The notes beneath the pieces are model-generated. The model was not told where the DNA came from and ran no database searches. It saw only the letters and a program-made list of their open reading frames with translations. Shown here piece by piece: positions 36,188 to 47,451 of a stretch of DNA of 64,000 nt. The translations under genes and the position numbers were made by a program. Source of the DNA: Ganoderma boninense (taxonomy: Eukaryota > Basidiomycota > Agaricomycetes > Polyporales > Polyporaceae); NCBI GenBank assembly GCA_002900995.3, contig CM035312.1:1887653-1951652 (forward strand). Reading direction: 5' to 3'. The first letter of the stretch is position 1. Each line of letters starts with the position of its first letter.

Positions 36188-37005
36188 ATGCCTTCCCCCA
36201 GGGTGGCCATCATTATCTACACCATGTACGGTCATATTGCCACTAGTGCGTCCGATCCGTCCCCGTCATCGAGAAATCCATGCTGATGTCCATGTACGCG
36301 AACATATACAGTGGCAGAGGGTGTGAAGATGGGTATCGAGTCAGCTGGTGGGTCAGCCGACATCTACCAGTAGGTTCTTCGCTATCCTCTCATTTCGTAC
36401 GAAAAACTCAACGTATCACATTCCCCCTTCCACCCCCCCCACCTCCCACAGAATTTCAGAGACCCTCCCGACAGAGCTCTTGGAGGCTCTCCGTGCGCCC
36501 CTTAAGCCCGACTACCCCTTAATCGCCCCGGGCGACCTTGTCAAATTCGACGCATTCGTCTTCGGCATCCCCACTCGATTCGGGAACTTCCCCGTCCAGT
36601 GGAAGAACTTCTGGGACGCGTCGGGCCAGCTTTGGGCGAGCGGCGCGCTCTTCGGCAAGTTCGCGTCGGTGTTCGTCTCCACCGCCTCCCCCGGCGGCGG
36701 GCAGGAGTCGACCGTCATGGCGACGCTCTCGACGCTTGCACACCACGGCATCGTCTTCGTGCCCCTTGGGTACGCCAAAACCTTCCTCCAGCTCACGAAC
36801 CTCTCCGAGGTCCATGGCGGTTAGCGCCCCACTTTGTTACCTCATCATAACTGGTTCAACCCACGCGATATCGGCAGGTTCGCCATGGGGCGCAGGCACC
36901 TTTGCGGCACCCGATGGCTCGCGCAAGCCCACCGCACTGGAGCTCGACGTTGCCGAGACCCAAGGCCGACACTTCTGGGAGATCGTGAGCAGGGTGCAGT
37001 TCTGA
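36188..37005 (+). CDS. NAD(P)H:quinone oxidoreductase, flavodoxin-like, A2
   Basis: Exons 36188..36245, 36312..36369, 36452..36819 and 36878..37005 give 203 residues, starting MPSPRVAIIIYTMYGHIA. It lacks the N-terminal extension of A1. Intron positions and the lengths of exons 3 and 4 (368 and 128 bases) equal those of A1, so the two are tandem paralogues from an older duplication. The FMN-binding and core motifs are kept: [38 protein letters not shown] and [15 protein letters not shown]. It is probably a cytosolic quinone reductase. The frame is intact. Confidence 0.9.
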
Positions 37006-37527
37006 GCGGGCGGAACATGCTGCCCACCTAAATATACTGTACGGCAGTCCTGTTGCCGGTGTTCTTTTTACCCAATAATACTGTCTATTCAAAATCAATG
37101 CAGCATGACTAGAAGGACACGACTGAGACGGACCGTACAGTACAAAATGATCAGTGAACAAGACGCAGTTCTGTCCCCATCATCTGAGCGGATATCGAAT
37201 TCAGTCACACCGGAAGCTGTTTGGGGTCCTAGCTCTTCCTGCCGATAACGACTAGCCAACGAACGAGACAGACTTCTGAATGTTGCACAGGGATAGAAGT
37301 CATCTCATGACCGGTCATCAATCAATGCACAGAAACTGGGCCGCATGAGGACGGGAGAACGAGCGAAGTCGTCTCGAATGCAGAAGTGCTCCATTACACA
37401 TCTCAGAGTTTCCCGACTACATTCCGGATATAGGTATCCTGCAAACAAACCTTGACGCGTCAACACCGCAACTGGAAGCAAACCTAGCGAAGGTTCACGC
37501 ACAAATTCGACTCTTCGTCCACGACCC
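37006..37527. other. 3' region between convergent A2 and COG7
   Basis: Short convergent 3' intergenic region with nothing further seen. Confidence 0.5.
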
Positions 37528-39228
37528 TCACACCCATCCTCGTAACCTCACAATTGTCGCCATGACCAGATCTTCCTTCTCCCCTGGCGCAAGAGCCTCC
37601 CGTGCCTCCTTCAGCTTCTGCCGGCCATCCGTGTCATCAACGTCCACCCACTCCCTCCACTTCTCCAACTCCGGCGACTCCACGTTGAGGGCCATGACGA
37701 TGTTCGACAGGTACGCCAGGTCCGACGACAGCTGTGCCGCGCCCGCGGGCGTGAGCCTGCTGATGCGAGGAAGCACATCGGACGTCAGCCGAGAGACCAG
37801 CGACAGCCCGAGCGACGACAGCCACGCCGCCGAAACGGCCTCTGGAGTGAGAATCGGAGCAACTACAGGCGGCGCGGGCCCAGGCGGGACAGCAGACGCT
37901 TTCACGGAAAGCGATGGAGCCCGGCGAGTATGCGAGATGCCAGAGGACGTTATCGACGGTTCCAACACGGGCGCAGGTTCTACTAGTCCCCGCAATATAT
38001 CGGCGCTGATGGAAGGGAGCGTCTCGAGCGAGAAGGCGAGGGCATCGTCGTCTGCATACACCTCGAAGAGCCGAGGCAGGTTCAGCAAGCCCTCCGCCAC
38101 ATGTTGCATTGTGTTGCTCGGCGAGAGGGAGAAGGTCGGAACCTGGACCTCACTCAGTGCGTTCCCAGAAGCAATGGACCGCTTTGCCTTCGGATCTCCT
38201 GGGGTAGACCAGAGCGGAGATGACGCGTAAGACGCAAGGTATTTGTGTAGAGGTGACAAGATGGTGTCTTGTAATGCTTGTTGGCACGTTCTCGCCAGCT
38301 CCGAAATCGCGCTGCGGCCGCCAGTGAGGAGGGGTGGGGGGTGGTGCAAGTGATGCAGGGACGGTCGCAAACATATGAGGGGAACGACGAGGATCAGGCG
38401 TAGGAGGAGCAGGCGTTAAGAATGTCTCGCCGCGCGCAGTCTGCGGGACCGGGGGCTCGGGGTCAACCTTGTTCAGGAGCTCCTGCACTCCGTGGAGTTG
38501 AGAGTCGATTGCATGAGAAGCTGGAGCTTCCCTCCCCTGGCCCCGGACACGAAGAGGCCTCCTGGATCGTTCCTCGCTTGACGCAGAGACGTGGAAACTT
38601 GGACGAGGTTTGAACGAAGCTTTGCCTCGAACATCACCATACGATCAAGTAGAGCTCGTACGGCCTCGAGGAAATGGAGTAATGCCTGAATGTCCGCCCA
38701 GTCGTCGGGGGTGTAGTCCAGATCTGACAGATCCTCTCCCGAGGAGGAGGTGGACAGAGACTGGCCACCCTGAGCACTTCTTCGCGACGCAACATCGGCT
38801 TTTGACGAATTGGCGAAGGTAGTGAAAAGATGGTCCAACGACTGAAGGAGGGCGAGAGCCCCATAGCCGTGAGTAAATGCGGCACAACGCGCGATCGCGT
38901 CCTCCGCGACTCCAAAAATGTCCACAGCGCGCTCTCGCAACAGGCGTGCATAGTCAACACGGCCTCGGGAGTCGGCTGCCAGAGCAGTCTTCAAAGCATC
39001 CTCGATGAAGCGTGTCTCGAGGGTAGCGTAGTCTGCCTGGAAGTCGACGAAAGGTTCGAATAACTCCTGGTCCCAATCCAGGGCAGGTGGCGCCAGAGCA
39101 CCAGTCCCGCTAATCGATGCGCGATGAGAGCCAACGCGACGCGCCAATGAAAGGGACATTCGAGCAGAGGAGCGGCGTCGCAGGTGGCCGCCGGGTCTGT
39201 CGTCCGAGGAGACTGGAGCGGCGTAGCT
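37528..39228 (-). CDS. COG7: COG7, partial copy cut by gap
   Basis: This is the C-terminal part (about residues 379-944) of the same protein encoded completely at 44268..47162. Its 5' end runs into the N gap. Relative to the complete copy it has one extra G at about 38341 in a G run and one missing A near 38487, so the frame is broken between these points and restored after. It is most likely the second haplotype or overlapping contig end of the same gene, not a separate gene. Confidence 0.85.
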
Positions 39229-39328
39229 NNNNNNNNNNNNNNNNNNNNNNNNNNNNNNNNNNNNNNNNNNNNNNNNNNNNNNNNNNNNNNNNNNNNNNNN
39301 NNNNNNNNNNNNNNNNNNNNNNNNNNNN
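39229..39328. other. assembly gap (100 N)
   Basis: Exactly 100 N, placed between the two copies of the duplicated segment. Confidence 0.99.
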
Positions 39329-40347
39329 CACCTTACTCATGACATGACACGTACTACATTACCACCGTGGTAGAAAGAAACTCCGAACTCGCTGCACCAA
39401 GCCTGACAAGAACTTCGACGAGCTAGCGGTGCAGGCTGAACGGCCAGCCACACCGTGTTAAAGTAGAGGTAAGCACCAGGAAAGGAGCATGTTTTTCGAC
39501 CATGCGAATTCTCTTGACTCCTGATGCAATTTGCTCTGTCAGAGCGCCATTAAAGTTGGCTAAAAACATTGACCAGTTTGCCTCAGTCAGCAGGCGCTGT
39601 GGACGTTAAGGTGGAGGATTGGCGTTTGAATGATCAATAGCAGGACGTCGCGGCTGGGCGCACGTGCATTTCTGAGGCCAAAATCAAGCAAACTGGTGCT
39701 TTGCGAGGCAGCCCGCGCGGTTATCATCCGTTGGCATCGAAGTTTGGCAGGGCTCCGTGGCTGGGGCGTGAGTCCTAAAGGTCCTGATTGGGGCCAGACC
39801 CGCAGCGGCCATCTTTTCACGATTCCTGCGGGCGGAATGGGGGCGGGAGGCCGGGGCATGGAAAGGGACAAGGGCGGCGGAGTGGACGATGCCTGAACAG
39901 TCGAGAGCTTGCGACCACCCGAAGCGTGGCGACAGATTATTCCGCATTTGGGACAGGGGGCGTCACTGCGCGCTTGTCTGGCCACGTGCGCTACACGTCC
40001 ATGACGTTCCTCTACGACCGCGCGCAACTCGATCCGCGACGCCCGCGGCCACCTTCTGGTCCACCCCCGCACATCCGTCGCTCAACTGGCCCCTTACCGT
40101 CGACCCCTTACTGGCCGCGCGGCGTATCAGGCATACCCAGACGAGGGCGGTCAGGACAGCGATGGCGGGAGTGCGTCTCGCCCATATGGGGTAGCGGTTC
40201 GGGTTCTTGAGAGGCAGAGAAGGGCTCGTCATCCATCGAGGACAGGACGTATCACGAGATCCCAGGCCTCAGACGGCTCGATCGATGTATAAAAGGCGGC
40301 CGACTCCCCACCACTTCTCCATCAACCAGATTTGCGCGCTCTCGTGA

Positions 40348-41415
40348 ATGTGGCTTCCCCGGAAAGCGACTTAAAAACGCATCACGCAAAAGAGACCGAC
40401 GCAGCTCCCCCCGCAAAGCCCCCTCCTGCCCCCGCCGCACCCCCAGCCTCCGCTTCCTTGCTCACCAACCGCTACTTCGCAACATGTCTTCGCCAAGGTC
40501 GCCATCGTCTTTACTCCATGTACGGCCATATCGCCAAACGTACGTCCGATGTGTCCGCCGCAAGTCTGTTATGGTCCGCTGATGATTCGTGCATAACAGT
40601 GGCCGAGAGCGTGACAGCAGGGCGTTGAGTCCGCCGGCGGATCGGTGGCATGTCTACCGTCCGTCGTCCCCTATCATGCCCTATCACCATGAAAATGCTT
40701 ACCATGCCGCGCTTCTCCCCCCCCACGCAGGATTTCCGAACGCTTCCCGAGGAGATCCTCGCAAGATGCACGCACCCGCTAAGCCCAACTACCCATCCTC
40801 GCCCGGGCGACCTTGCCAACTTCGACGCATTCCTCTTCGGTGTGCCTACGCGGTACGGCAACTTCCCCGCACAGTGGAAGACTTCTGGGACGCGACCGGC
40901 CAGCTCTGGGCGTCGTGGCGGGCTCTACGGCAAGTACGTGTCCGTGTTCGTCTCGACCGCGTCCCCGGCGGCGGCAGGAGTCCACGGTCATCGCGACGCT
41001 CTCGACGTTCACGCACCACGGCATGATCTTCGTGCCCTTCGGGTACGCCAAGGCGTTCGGCCAGCTCACGAACCTCTCCGAGGTCCACGGCGGTGAGTCT
41101 CCGTTTCCTTCTGTCAAACCCTCTCCCCTCCTCTCCTCCGTCCTCCACCCGTGGGTGATGTCCCCGGTGCCCGCAGGAGTATATGCGCGCCGGCGTTATC
41201 GCCTGCATTGCGCGATTTGGCGCGACTGTTATCTGTGTCCATTAAATCATTTGTGCACCCATGTGCTGACCCGCGCAATGTCCACAGGCTCGCCTTGGGG
41301 CGCTGGCACGTTCGCCGCCGGCGACGGTTCGCGCCAGCCAAGCGCTCTCGAGCTCGAGATTGCCCAGATCCAGGGCAAGTCGTTCTGGGAGACCGTCAGC
41401 AAGGTCAAGTTCTGA
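40348..41415 (+). CDS. flavodoxin-like reductase A1, broken second copy
   Basis: Collinear with A1 from the start ATG at 40348 (equivalent to 33597) to the stop at 41415. Up to about 40980 it carries several single-base losses and gains, for example in the FMN-loop region near 40500 and in the stretch matching PGGGQES. No frame runs through. From about 41000 the sequence again follows A1 closely, and the last exon (about 41288..41415) is intact. The indel density falls off with distance from the gap, which points to a low-quality contig end and not to a pseudogene. Confidence 0.8.
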
Positions 41416-42941
41416 GCGGATCGCGAACGCGCACAAGGATGTATTCGGGACGCTTCGTCGACCTCTAGTGGAATCCATCTGTACAGTAGCCTCCTGAACA
41501 ACAGTTTGTCTTTAAATCTTCACTCGCTATAGGACCGGATTTAAGACGCTTGGAGCGCGTGAAGTTGAAGACAGACCGCAGAACCTAATCCCACTTTGCG
41601 ACGCTTTGTGACCGAGAGGGCGATTCGCTATCCGCACATAATCGGCGCGAAGGTACAGCCCAGACAGAACGCAATCGGGATTTAAGCTCAGGAGACCCTA
41701 CCGTGGGCTCCTACGTCCCGATGCGTGTTCTCAGACGACGACACATCGGTGAGGTGTTCGACGCCGATGTTCTCTGGGTGCTAGTTGTGGCTCGGAACCA
41801 CGGACTTGCGGCCTGTGTATCTCCGGAGATGCCAGATGTTTGTAATCCAAGTTCATGGTGCTGATACCCTGCTGTACAAGAGCCATAAACAACGATAATT
41901 TCCTCCATGGATATAGTTGGGGGAGGCCATTGCGGTCGTTCTAGTTAGTGCCTTCGCACGCCACGATACGATCGTACTTGATACTCTTTCGCTGTGCAGC
42001 AGAGGCGGAGGTTTCGACGAAGCGCCCATTAGAATGTCGGCCTGAGGCTACTAGTACTGCGCTCGGCCGCGGGGCGCTTTCAGACCCAGTTCATCGTAGT
42101 CCATCGAGGCCCTGAGTTGAACCTTCTTGTTCTGCGACGACCAATTTTCCTTGCATGTTGTCATCGGTACTTGGCTAGAAAAGTCGTCGGAGTTCTCCGG
42201 CAGGTGATCTCTGACAGGCTCTGGCACGCTCAGTAACCCGAGCTTTGACATTCAAGTTGCAGCAGGTTCGCATTGCAGGTCATTCTTCCGCGTATCTGAC
42301 TTCTTTCAACTTTGGAGGCAGTTGCTTTCATTTCGATGGGACGGTCCCACTCCCTATTACCCTGCAGACCTGAGGGAAATCCCATTTTATCGCCATCCTC
42401 GAGGCCTTGGTCTTCATGATCTTCTCTCATCTCCGTTCTGGATCCTAGTTCAGACCCACGGACGCATGAGGCCTTCTCTTGACGTCAAAGGGGCGAGAGC
42501 ATGAGACTCGGAAGCTACTTCACGTGGATGGACACGCACACGTGTGGAAGAAGCACCTCGAGATTGCATTGAACGGACTTCCCCCGCAACTCTCTGGCAC
42601 GGACGACGTAATCACGATGTTCAAACGTCCACGTTCCAGGTAATGACCACAGAGAGAGCGCGGTATCTCCATATTGGGGCGGCAGCTCTGGTTCTCCATT
42701 TGAAGCGAGTACGTCTTACGAATTCGAAGTCTTACTGTAGCAGAGTCGATCGATGGCAACCACGAACATGAAAGCTACACTTTCTCAGAGATGTTCTTCA
42801 TCTCGTGAATGTGGTGACAGAGATGGTGACTTAAAGGTTGAGACAGCCATGCAGACGACCCACTCTCCCCACAATACATCCCACTACCTCCGCCGCACCA
42901 TACCCCTGTTCCTCCTAGCCAAGTTAGTAAACTCGCAAGCC

Positions 42942-43759
42942 ATGCCTTCCCCCAGGGTGGCCATCATTATCTACACCATGTACGGTCATATTGCCACTAG
43001 TGCGTCGATCCGTCCCCGTCATCGAGAAATCCATGTGATGTCCATGTACGCGAACATATACAGTGGCAGAGGGTGTGAAGATGGGTATCGAGTCAGCTGG
43101 TGGGTCAGCCGACATCTACCAGTAGGTTCTTCGCTATCCTCTCATTTCGTACGAAAAAACTCAACGTATCACATTCCCCCCTTCCACCCCCCCCCTTCCC
43201 ACAGGAATTTCAGAGACCCTCCGGACAGAGCTCTTGGAGGCTCTCAGTGCGCCCCCTAAGCCCGACTACCCCTTAATCGCCCCGGGCGACCTTGTCAAAT
43301 TCGACGCATTCGTCTTCGGCATCCCCACTCGGTTCGGGAACTTCCCCGTCCAGTGGAAGAACTTCTGGGACGCGTCGGGCCAGCTTTGGGCGAGCGGCGC
43401 GCTCTTCGGCAAGTTCGCGTCGGTGTTCGTCTCCACCGCCTCCCCCGGCGGCGGGCAGGAGTCGACCGTCATGGCAACGCTCTCGACGCTTGCACACCAC
43501 GGCATCGTCTTCGTCCCCCTTGGGTACGCCAAAACCTTCCCCCAGCTCACGAACCTCTCCGAGGTCCATGGCGGTTAGTACCCCGCATTGTTATCTCATC
43601 ATGACTGGCTGAACCCACACGACATCGGCAGGTTCGCCATGGGGCGCAGGCACCTTTGCGGCACCCGATGGCTCGCGCAAGCCCACCACACTTGAACTCG
43701 ACGTTGCTGGGACCCAAGGTCGACACTTCTGGGAGATCGTGAGCAGGGTGCGGTTCTGA
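42942..43759 (+). CDS. flavodoxin-like reductase A2, second copy
   Basis: Exons correspond to 42942..42999, 43064..43121, 43206..43573 and 43632..43759, with the same lengths as in A2 (58, 58, 368, 128). The sequence at the third acceptor has one extra G (CACAGGAATT against CACAGAATT in A2), which shifts the frame if spliced at the same AG. This lies beside a long C run and is probably an indel error or an allelic difference. The protein is otherwise nearly identical to A2. Confidence 0.8.
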
Positions 43760-44267
43760 GCGGGTGGAACATGCTGCCCACCTAAATGTACTTTACGGTA
43801 GTTCTGTTGCCGGTGTCCTTTTTGCCCAAAATTACTGTCTATTCAAAAGTCAAGGCAGCATGACCAGAAGGACACGACTCAGACGGACCGTACAGTACCT
43901 AACGACCTGCGAACAAGGCACGGCTCTGTCCCCATCATCTGAGCGAATATACTGCAAGCTGTTGGGGGTCCTAGGTCTTCCTCCCGATAACAACTAGCCA
44001 ACGAACGAGACAGACATTGGAATGTTGCACAGGAATCGATGTCATTTCATGACCTGCCACCGATCAACGCACGGAAACTGGGCGACATGAGGTCAGGAGA
44101 ACTAGCGAAGTCGCCTCGAGTGCAGAAGTGCTCCATTACACATCTCAGAGTCTCACGACTACATTCGGGGTACAGGTGTCCTACAAGCAAACCTCGACGC
44201 GTCAACACCGCAATTGGAAGCAAACCTAACGAATTCACGCACAAATTCGACTCTTCGTCCACGACCC
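43760..44267. other. 3' region between convergent A2 copy and COG7
   Basis: Convergent 3' intergenic region. Nothing is seen. Confidence 0.5.
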
Positions 44268-47162
44268 TCACACCCATCCTCGTAACCTCACAATCGTCGC
44301 CATGACCGGATCTTCCTTCTCCCCTGGTGCAAGCGCCTCCCGCGCCTCCTTCAGCTTCTGCCGGCCATCCGTGTCATCGACGTCCACCCACTCCCTCCAC
44401 TTCTCCAACTCCGGCGACTCCACGTTGAGGGCCATGACGATGTTCGACAGGTACGCCAGGTCCGACGACAGCTGTGCCGCGCCCGCGGGCGTGAGCCTGC
44501 TGATGCGAGGAAGCACATCGGACGTCAGCCGAGAGACCAGCGACAGCCCGAGCGACGACAGCCACGCCGCCGAAACGGCCTCTGGCGTGAGAATCGGAGC
44601 GACTACAGGCGGCGCGGGCCCAGGCGGGACAGCAGACGCTTTCACGGAAAGCGATGGAGCCCGGCGAGTATGGGAGATGCCAGAGGACGACATTGACGGC
44701 TCCAACATGGGCGCGGGTTCCACGAGTCCCCGCAATATGTCGGCGTTGATGGAAGGGAGCGTCTCGAGCGAGAAGGCGAGGGCGTCGTCGTCTGCGTACA
44801 CTTCGAAGAGCCGAGGCAGGTTCAGCAAACCCTCCGCAACATGTTGCATTGTGTTGCTCGGCGAGAGGGAGAAGGTCGGAACCTGGACCTCACTCAGTGC
44901 GTTCCCAGAAGCAATGGACCGCTTTGCCTTCGGATCTCCTGGGGTCGACCAGAGCGGAGATGACGCGTAAGACGCAAGGTATTTGTGTAGAGGTGACAAG
45001 ATGGTGTCTTGTAATGCTTGTTGGCACGTTCTCGCCAGCTCCGAAATCGCGCTGCGGCCGCCAGTGAGGAGGGGTGGGGGTGGTGCAAGTGATGCAGGGA
45101 CGGTCGCAAACATATGAGGGGAACGACGAGGATCAGGCGTAGGAGGAGCAGGCGTTAAGAATGTCTCGCCGCGCGCAGTCTGCGGGACCGGGGGCTCGGG
45201 GTCAACCTTGTTCAGGAGCTCCTGCAACTCCGTGGAGTTGAGAGCCGATTGCATGAGAAGCTGGAGCTTCCCTCCGCTGCCACCGGACACGAAGAGGCCT
45301 CCTGGATCGTTTCTCGCTTGACGAAGAGACGTAGAAACTTGGACTAGGTTTGAACGAAGCTTCCCCTCGAACATCACCATACGATCAAGCAGAGCTCGTA
45401 CGGCCTCAAGGAAATGGAGTAATGCCTGGATATCTGCCCAGTCGTCGGCGGTGTAGTCCAGATCCGACAAATCCTCTCCCGAGGAGGAGGTGGACAGAGA
45501 CTGGCCACCCTGAGCACTCCTTCGCGACGCAACATCGGCCTTTGACGAATTGGCGAAGGTAGTGAAAAGATGGTCCAACGACTGAAGGAGGGCGAGAGCC
45601 CCATAGCCGTGAGTAAATGCGGCACAACGCGCGATCGCGTCCTCCGCGACTCCAAAGATGTCTACAGCGCGCTCTCGCAACAGGCGTGCGTAGTCAACAC
45701 GGCCTCGAGAGTCGGCTGCCAGAGCAGTCTTCAAAGCATCCTCGATGAAGCGTGTCTCGAGTGTAGCATAGTCTGCCTGGAAGTCGACGAAAGGTTCGAA
45801 TAACTCCTGGTCCCAATCCAGGGCAGGTGGCGCCAGAGCACCGGTCCCGCTAATCGATGCGCGATGAGAGCCAACGCGACGCGCCAATGAAAGGGACATT
45901 CGAGCAGAGGAGCGGCGTCGCAGGTGGCCGCCGGGTCTGTCGTCCGAGGAGACTGGAGCGGCGTAGCTGACCTTCTCCATAATCTTCTCCGTCGCAGCGG
46001 CGAAATCCTCTGTCGCGCGGTAAGCTGCGATCAGCTGAGGCAGCGCAACGGCACCATAATGCGTCGAGAGCGCTTCCAGACGTTGGGAGAACGACGGTTG
46101 CAGGGCGGAGAGGGTGGATGTGATGAGAGCGGAAAGCGTTGGTCGAGGATCAGGAAAGATGGCGGGGACGGAAGACCTCTCGTTTTGCAAAATTTTCTGG
46201 AAAGAGCTGTAGAAGCTTGGGAGGAACGACGCAAGCGTAACCGCGGAAGTTTCAGCGGATAGTGACTGATCACAGTCACGGAGAGGAGCGTGCTGCCATT
46301 CTTCGACAAGGGGACCCCTTCGCGAGCCGTAATAGTAGTTGCGGAATTCTGATTCCCGCTGGATATTGGTGAAAATAGAGAAGTAGTTGCGACATACCGC
46401 GACGTCCTGCGAGTTCACGGCAGCCACGAGCGCGGAGCTGAGGGACGCCTCCAGTTGGTTCTGCAGGCTGACCATGAGAGTCCGCCGGCTCTCATACTCT
46501 GGCGTGTTCTCGAAAACGACCATACTCTTCGACGCTTCCGATAACCGCTCCGCCGCCTTCTCGTAGTTCTTCTCCCCAAGCAAAGAGGTAACATCGCTCT
46601 CCAGCGTGCTCCAGCTCTCGGCCTCTCGCAGCACCTCCCTCGTAGCCTCCATGTTCCGCTTGACGGTGTCAAGATGGTGGAGCCTTTGTAGCGCAGCATC
46701 CGTGTTGACCCCAAGAGACGGTTTGGATTTGAGCTCGACACTGGCTAGGACGCCTTGCAGAGACACTGCACTTTCCCGCATGAAGTGGAGGTCGTATGTA
46801 AGCCGAGACGCACCACGCGAGGTGTCTTCAATCAGCCGGTCGACCTGAGCAGACGTATCTTCTGAGGCTATCTCCAGAGTCCCAACGAGATGCGAGACAC
46901 GTCGGTCGAGCTCCGTCAAGGCTGCAGGCCTTTCGGCGTCACTAGGCTCCTCGGACACCCCAAGGACGTCGTTAATCCAAGAAATAACATCTTCATGGTC
47001 TTCTAGGGAGCCAAGCAGGTCGGAGGAGGACTCTAAAATAGGCGAAACGGTATTGATTTCGATTGCAGTGGGTCTTAGCTGCTTTCTGCATAGACACGTT
47101 TAGGACTTCAATAACGAAGCACCGGAATAGCGACCTTTTGCTCACTGTCCCACTGTCGCCAT
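44268..47162 (-). CDS. COG7: conserved oligomeric Golgi complex subunit 7
   Basis: Exon 1 is 47146..47162 (17 bases, ATGGCGACAGTGGGACA) and exon 2 is 44268..47085. The 60-base intron has a GTGAGC donor, a CTAAAC branch-like site and a TGCAG acceptor, all in phase, giving 944 residues. The N-terminal half has the COG7 pattern: LHFMRESAVSLQ, LDTVKRNMEATREVL, EAESWSTLESDV and ENTPEYESRRTLMVSLQNQLEASL. The C-terminal ends with LTPAGAAQLSSDLAYLSNI and IVRLRGWV, like animal COG7. COG7 belongs to lobe B of the COG tether that organises retrograde vesicle traffic within the Golgi and so protein glycosylation. It is divergently paired with eIF3g, with 289 bases between the starts. Confidence 0.92.
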
Positions 47163-47451
47163 CTCTTCAACAGGCGAACGATTAGGCAGAGATCGACGTG
47201 GAGGTGTTGGCTGCACGGGAAGGGGAAGAGGAAGACAGGCAACCAGAGGAAGGCAAGCAGGAGGTACCGAGAGACCCTGTCACACCTGTGACGCCACTCG
47301 GTCACTGATAGTGGTAAGCTTACTGAGTAGTATCCCACGGCTACTTTGTCTTAGAAAGGCCTTATCTGGGTAGTCACACTAGCGTGACCCACAGATTTTG
47401 CCTCCCAGTCGACGGGCGTACGACGTCTCACCTCCTCCCAAAACACCTGCT
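47163..47451. promoter_or_regulatory. shared promoter region of COG7 and eIF3g
   Basis: The two housekeeping genes are divergent and their start codons are 289 bases apart, so this region probably drives both. No TATA box was seen. Confidence 0.5.

Larger units (their letters stand above)
32573..39228. repeat. duplicated 6.65 kb segment, copy 1 (left contig end)
   Basis: This stretch is repeated in the same orientation at 39329..45968 with high identity (scattered SNPs and indels). Copy 1 runs exactly into the N gap and copy 2 begins exactly after it. It carries two flavodoxin-like reductase genes and the 3' two thirds of COG7. Confidence 0.95.
39329..45968. repeat. duplicated 6.65 kb segment, copy 2 (right contig start)
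   Basis: Matches 32573..39228. The first roughly 1.6 kb (39329 to about 40950) differ from copy 1 by very frequent one-base indels. After that the copies differ mainly by SNPs, as alleles would. Confidence 0.95.

Noticed and set aside
40348..41415. Calling the second A1 reductase copy a true pseudogene
   Set aside because: Indels are concentrated next to the gap and vanish further on, which fits poor contig-end sequence better than decay.
44268..47162. Exocyst subunit as identity of the large coiled-coil-like protein
   Set aside because: N-terminal ESAVSLQ and EAESWSTL regions and overall order match COG7 of the COG tether.
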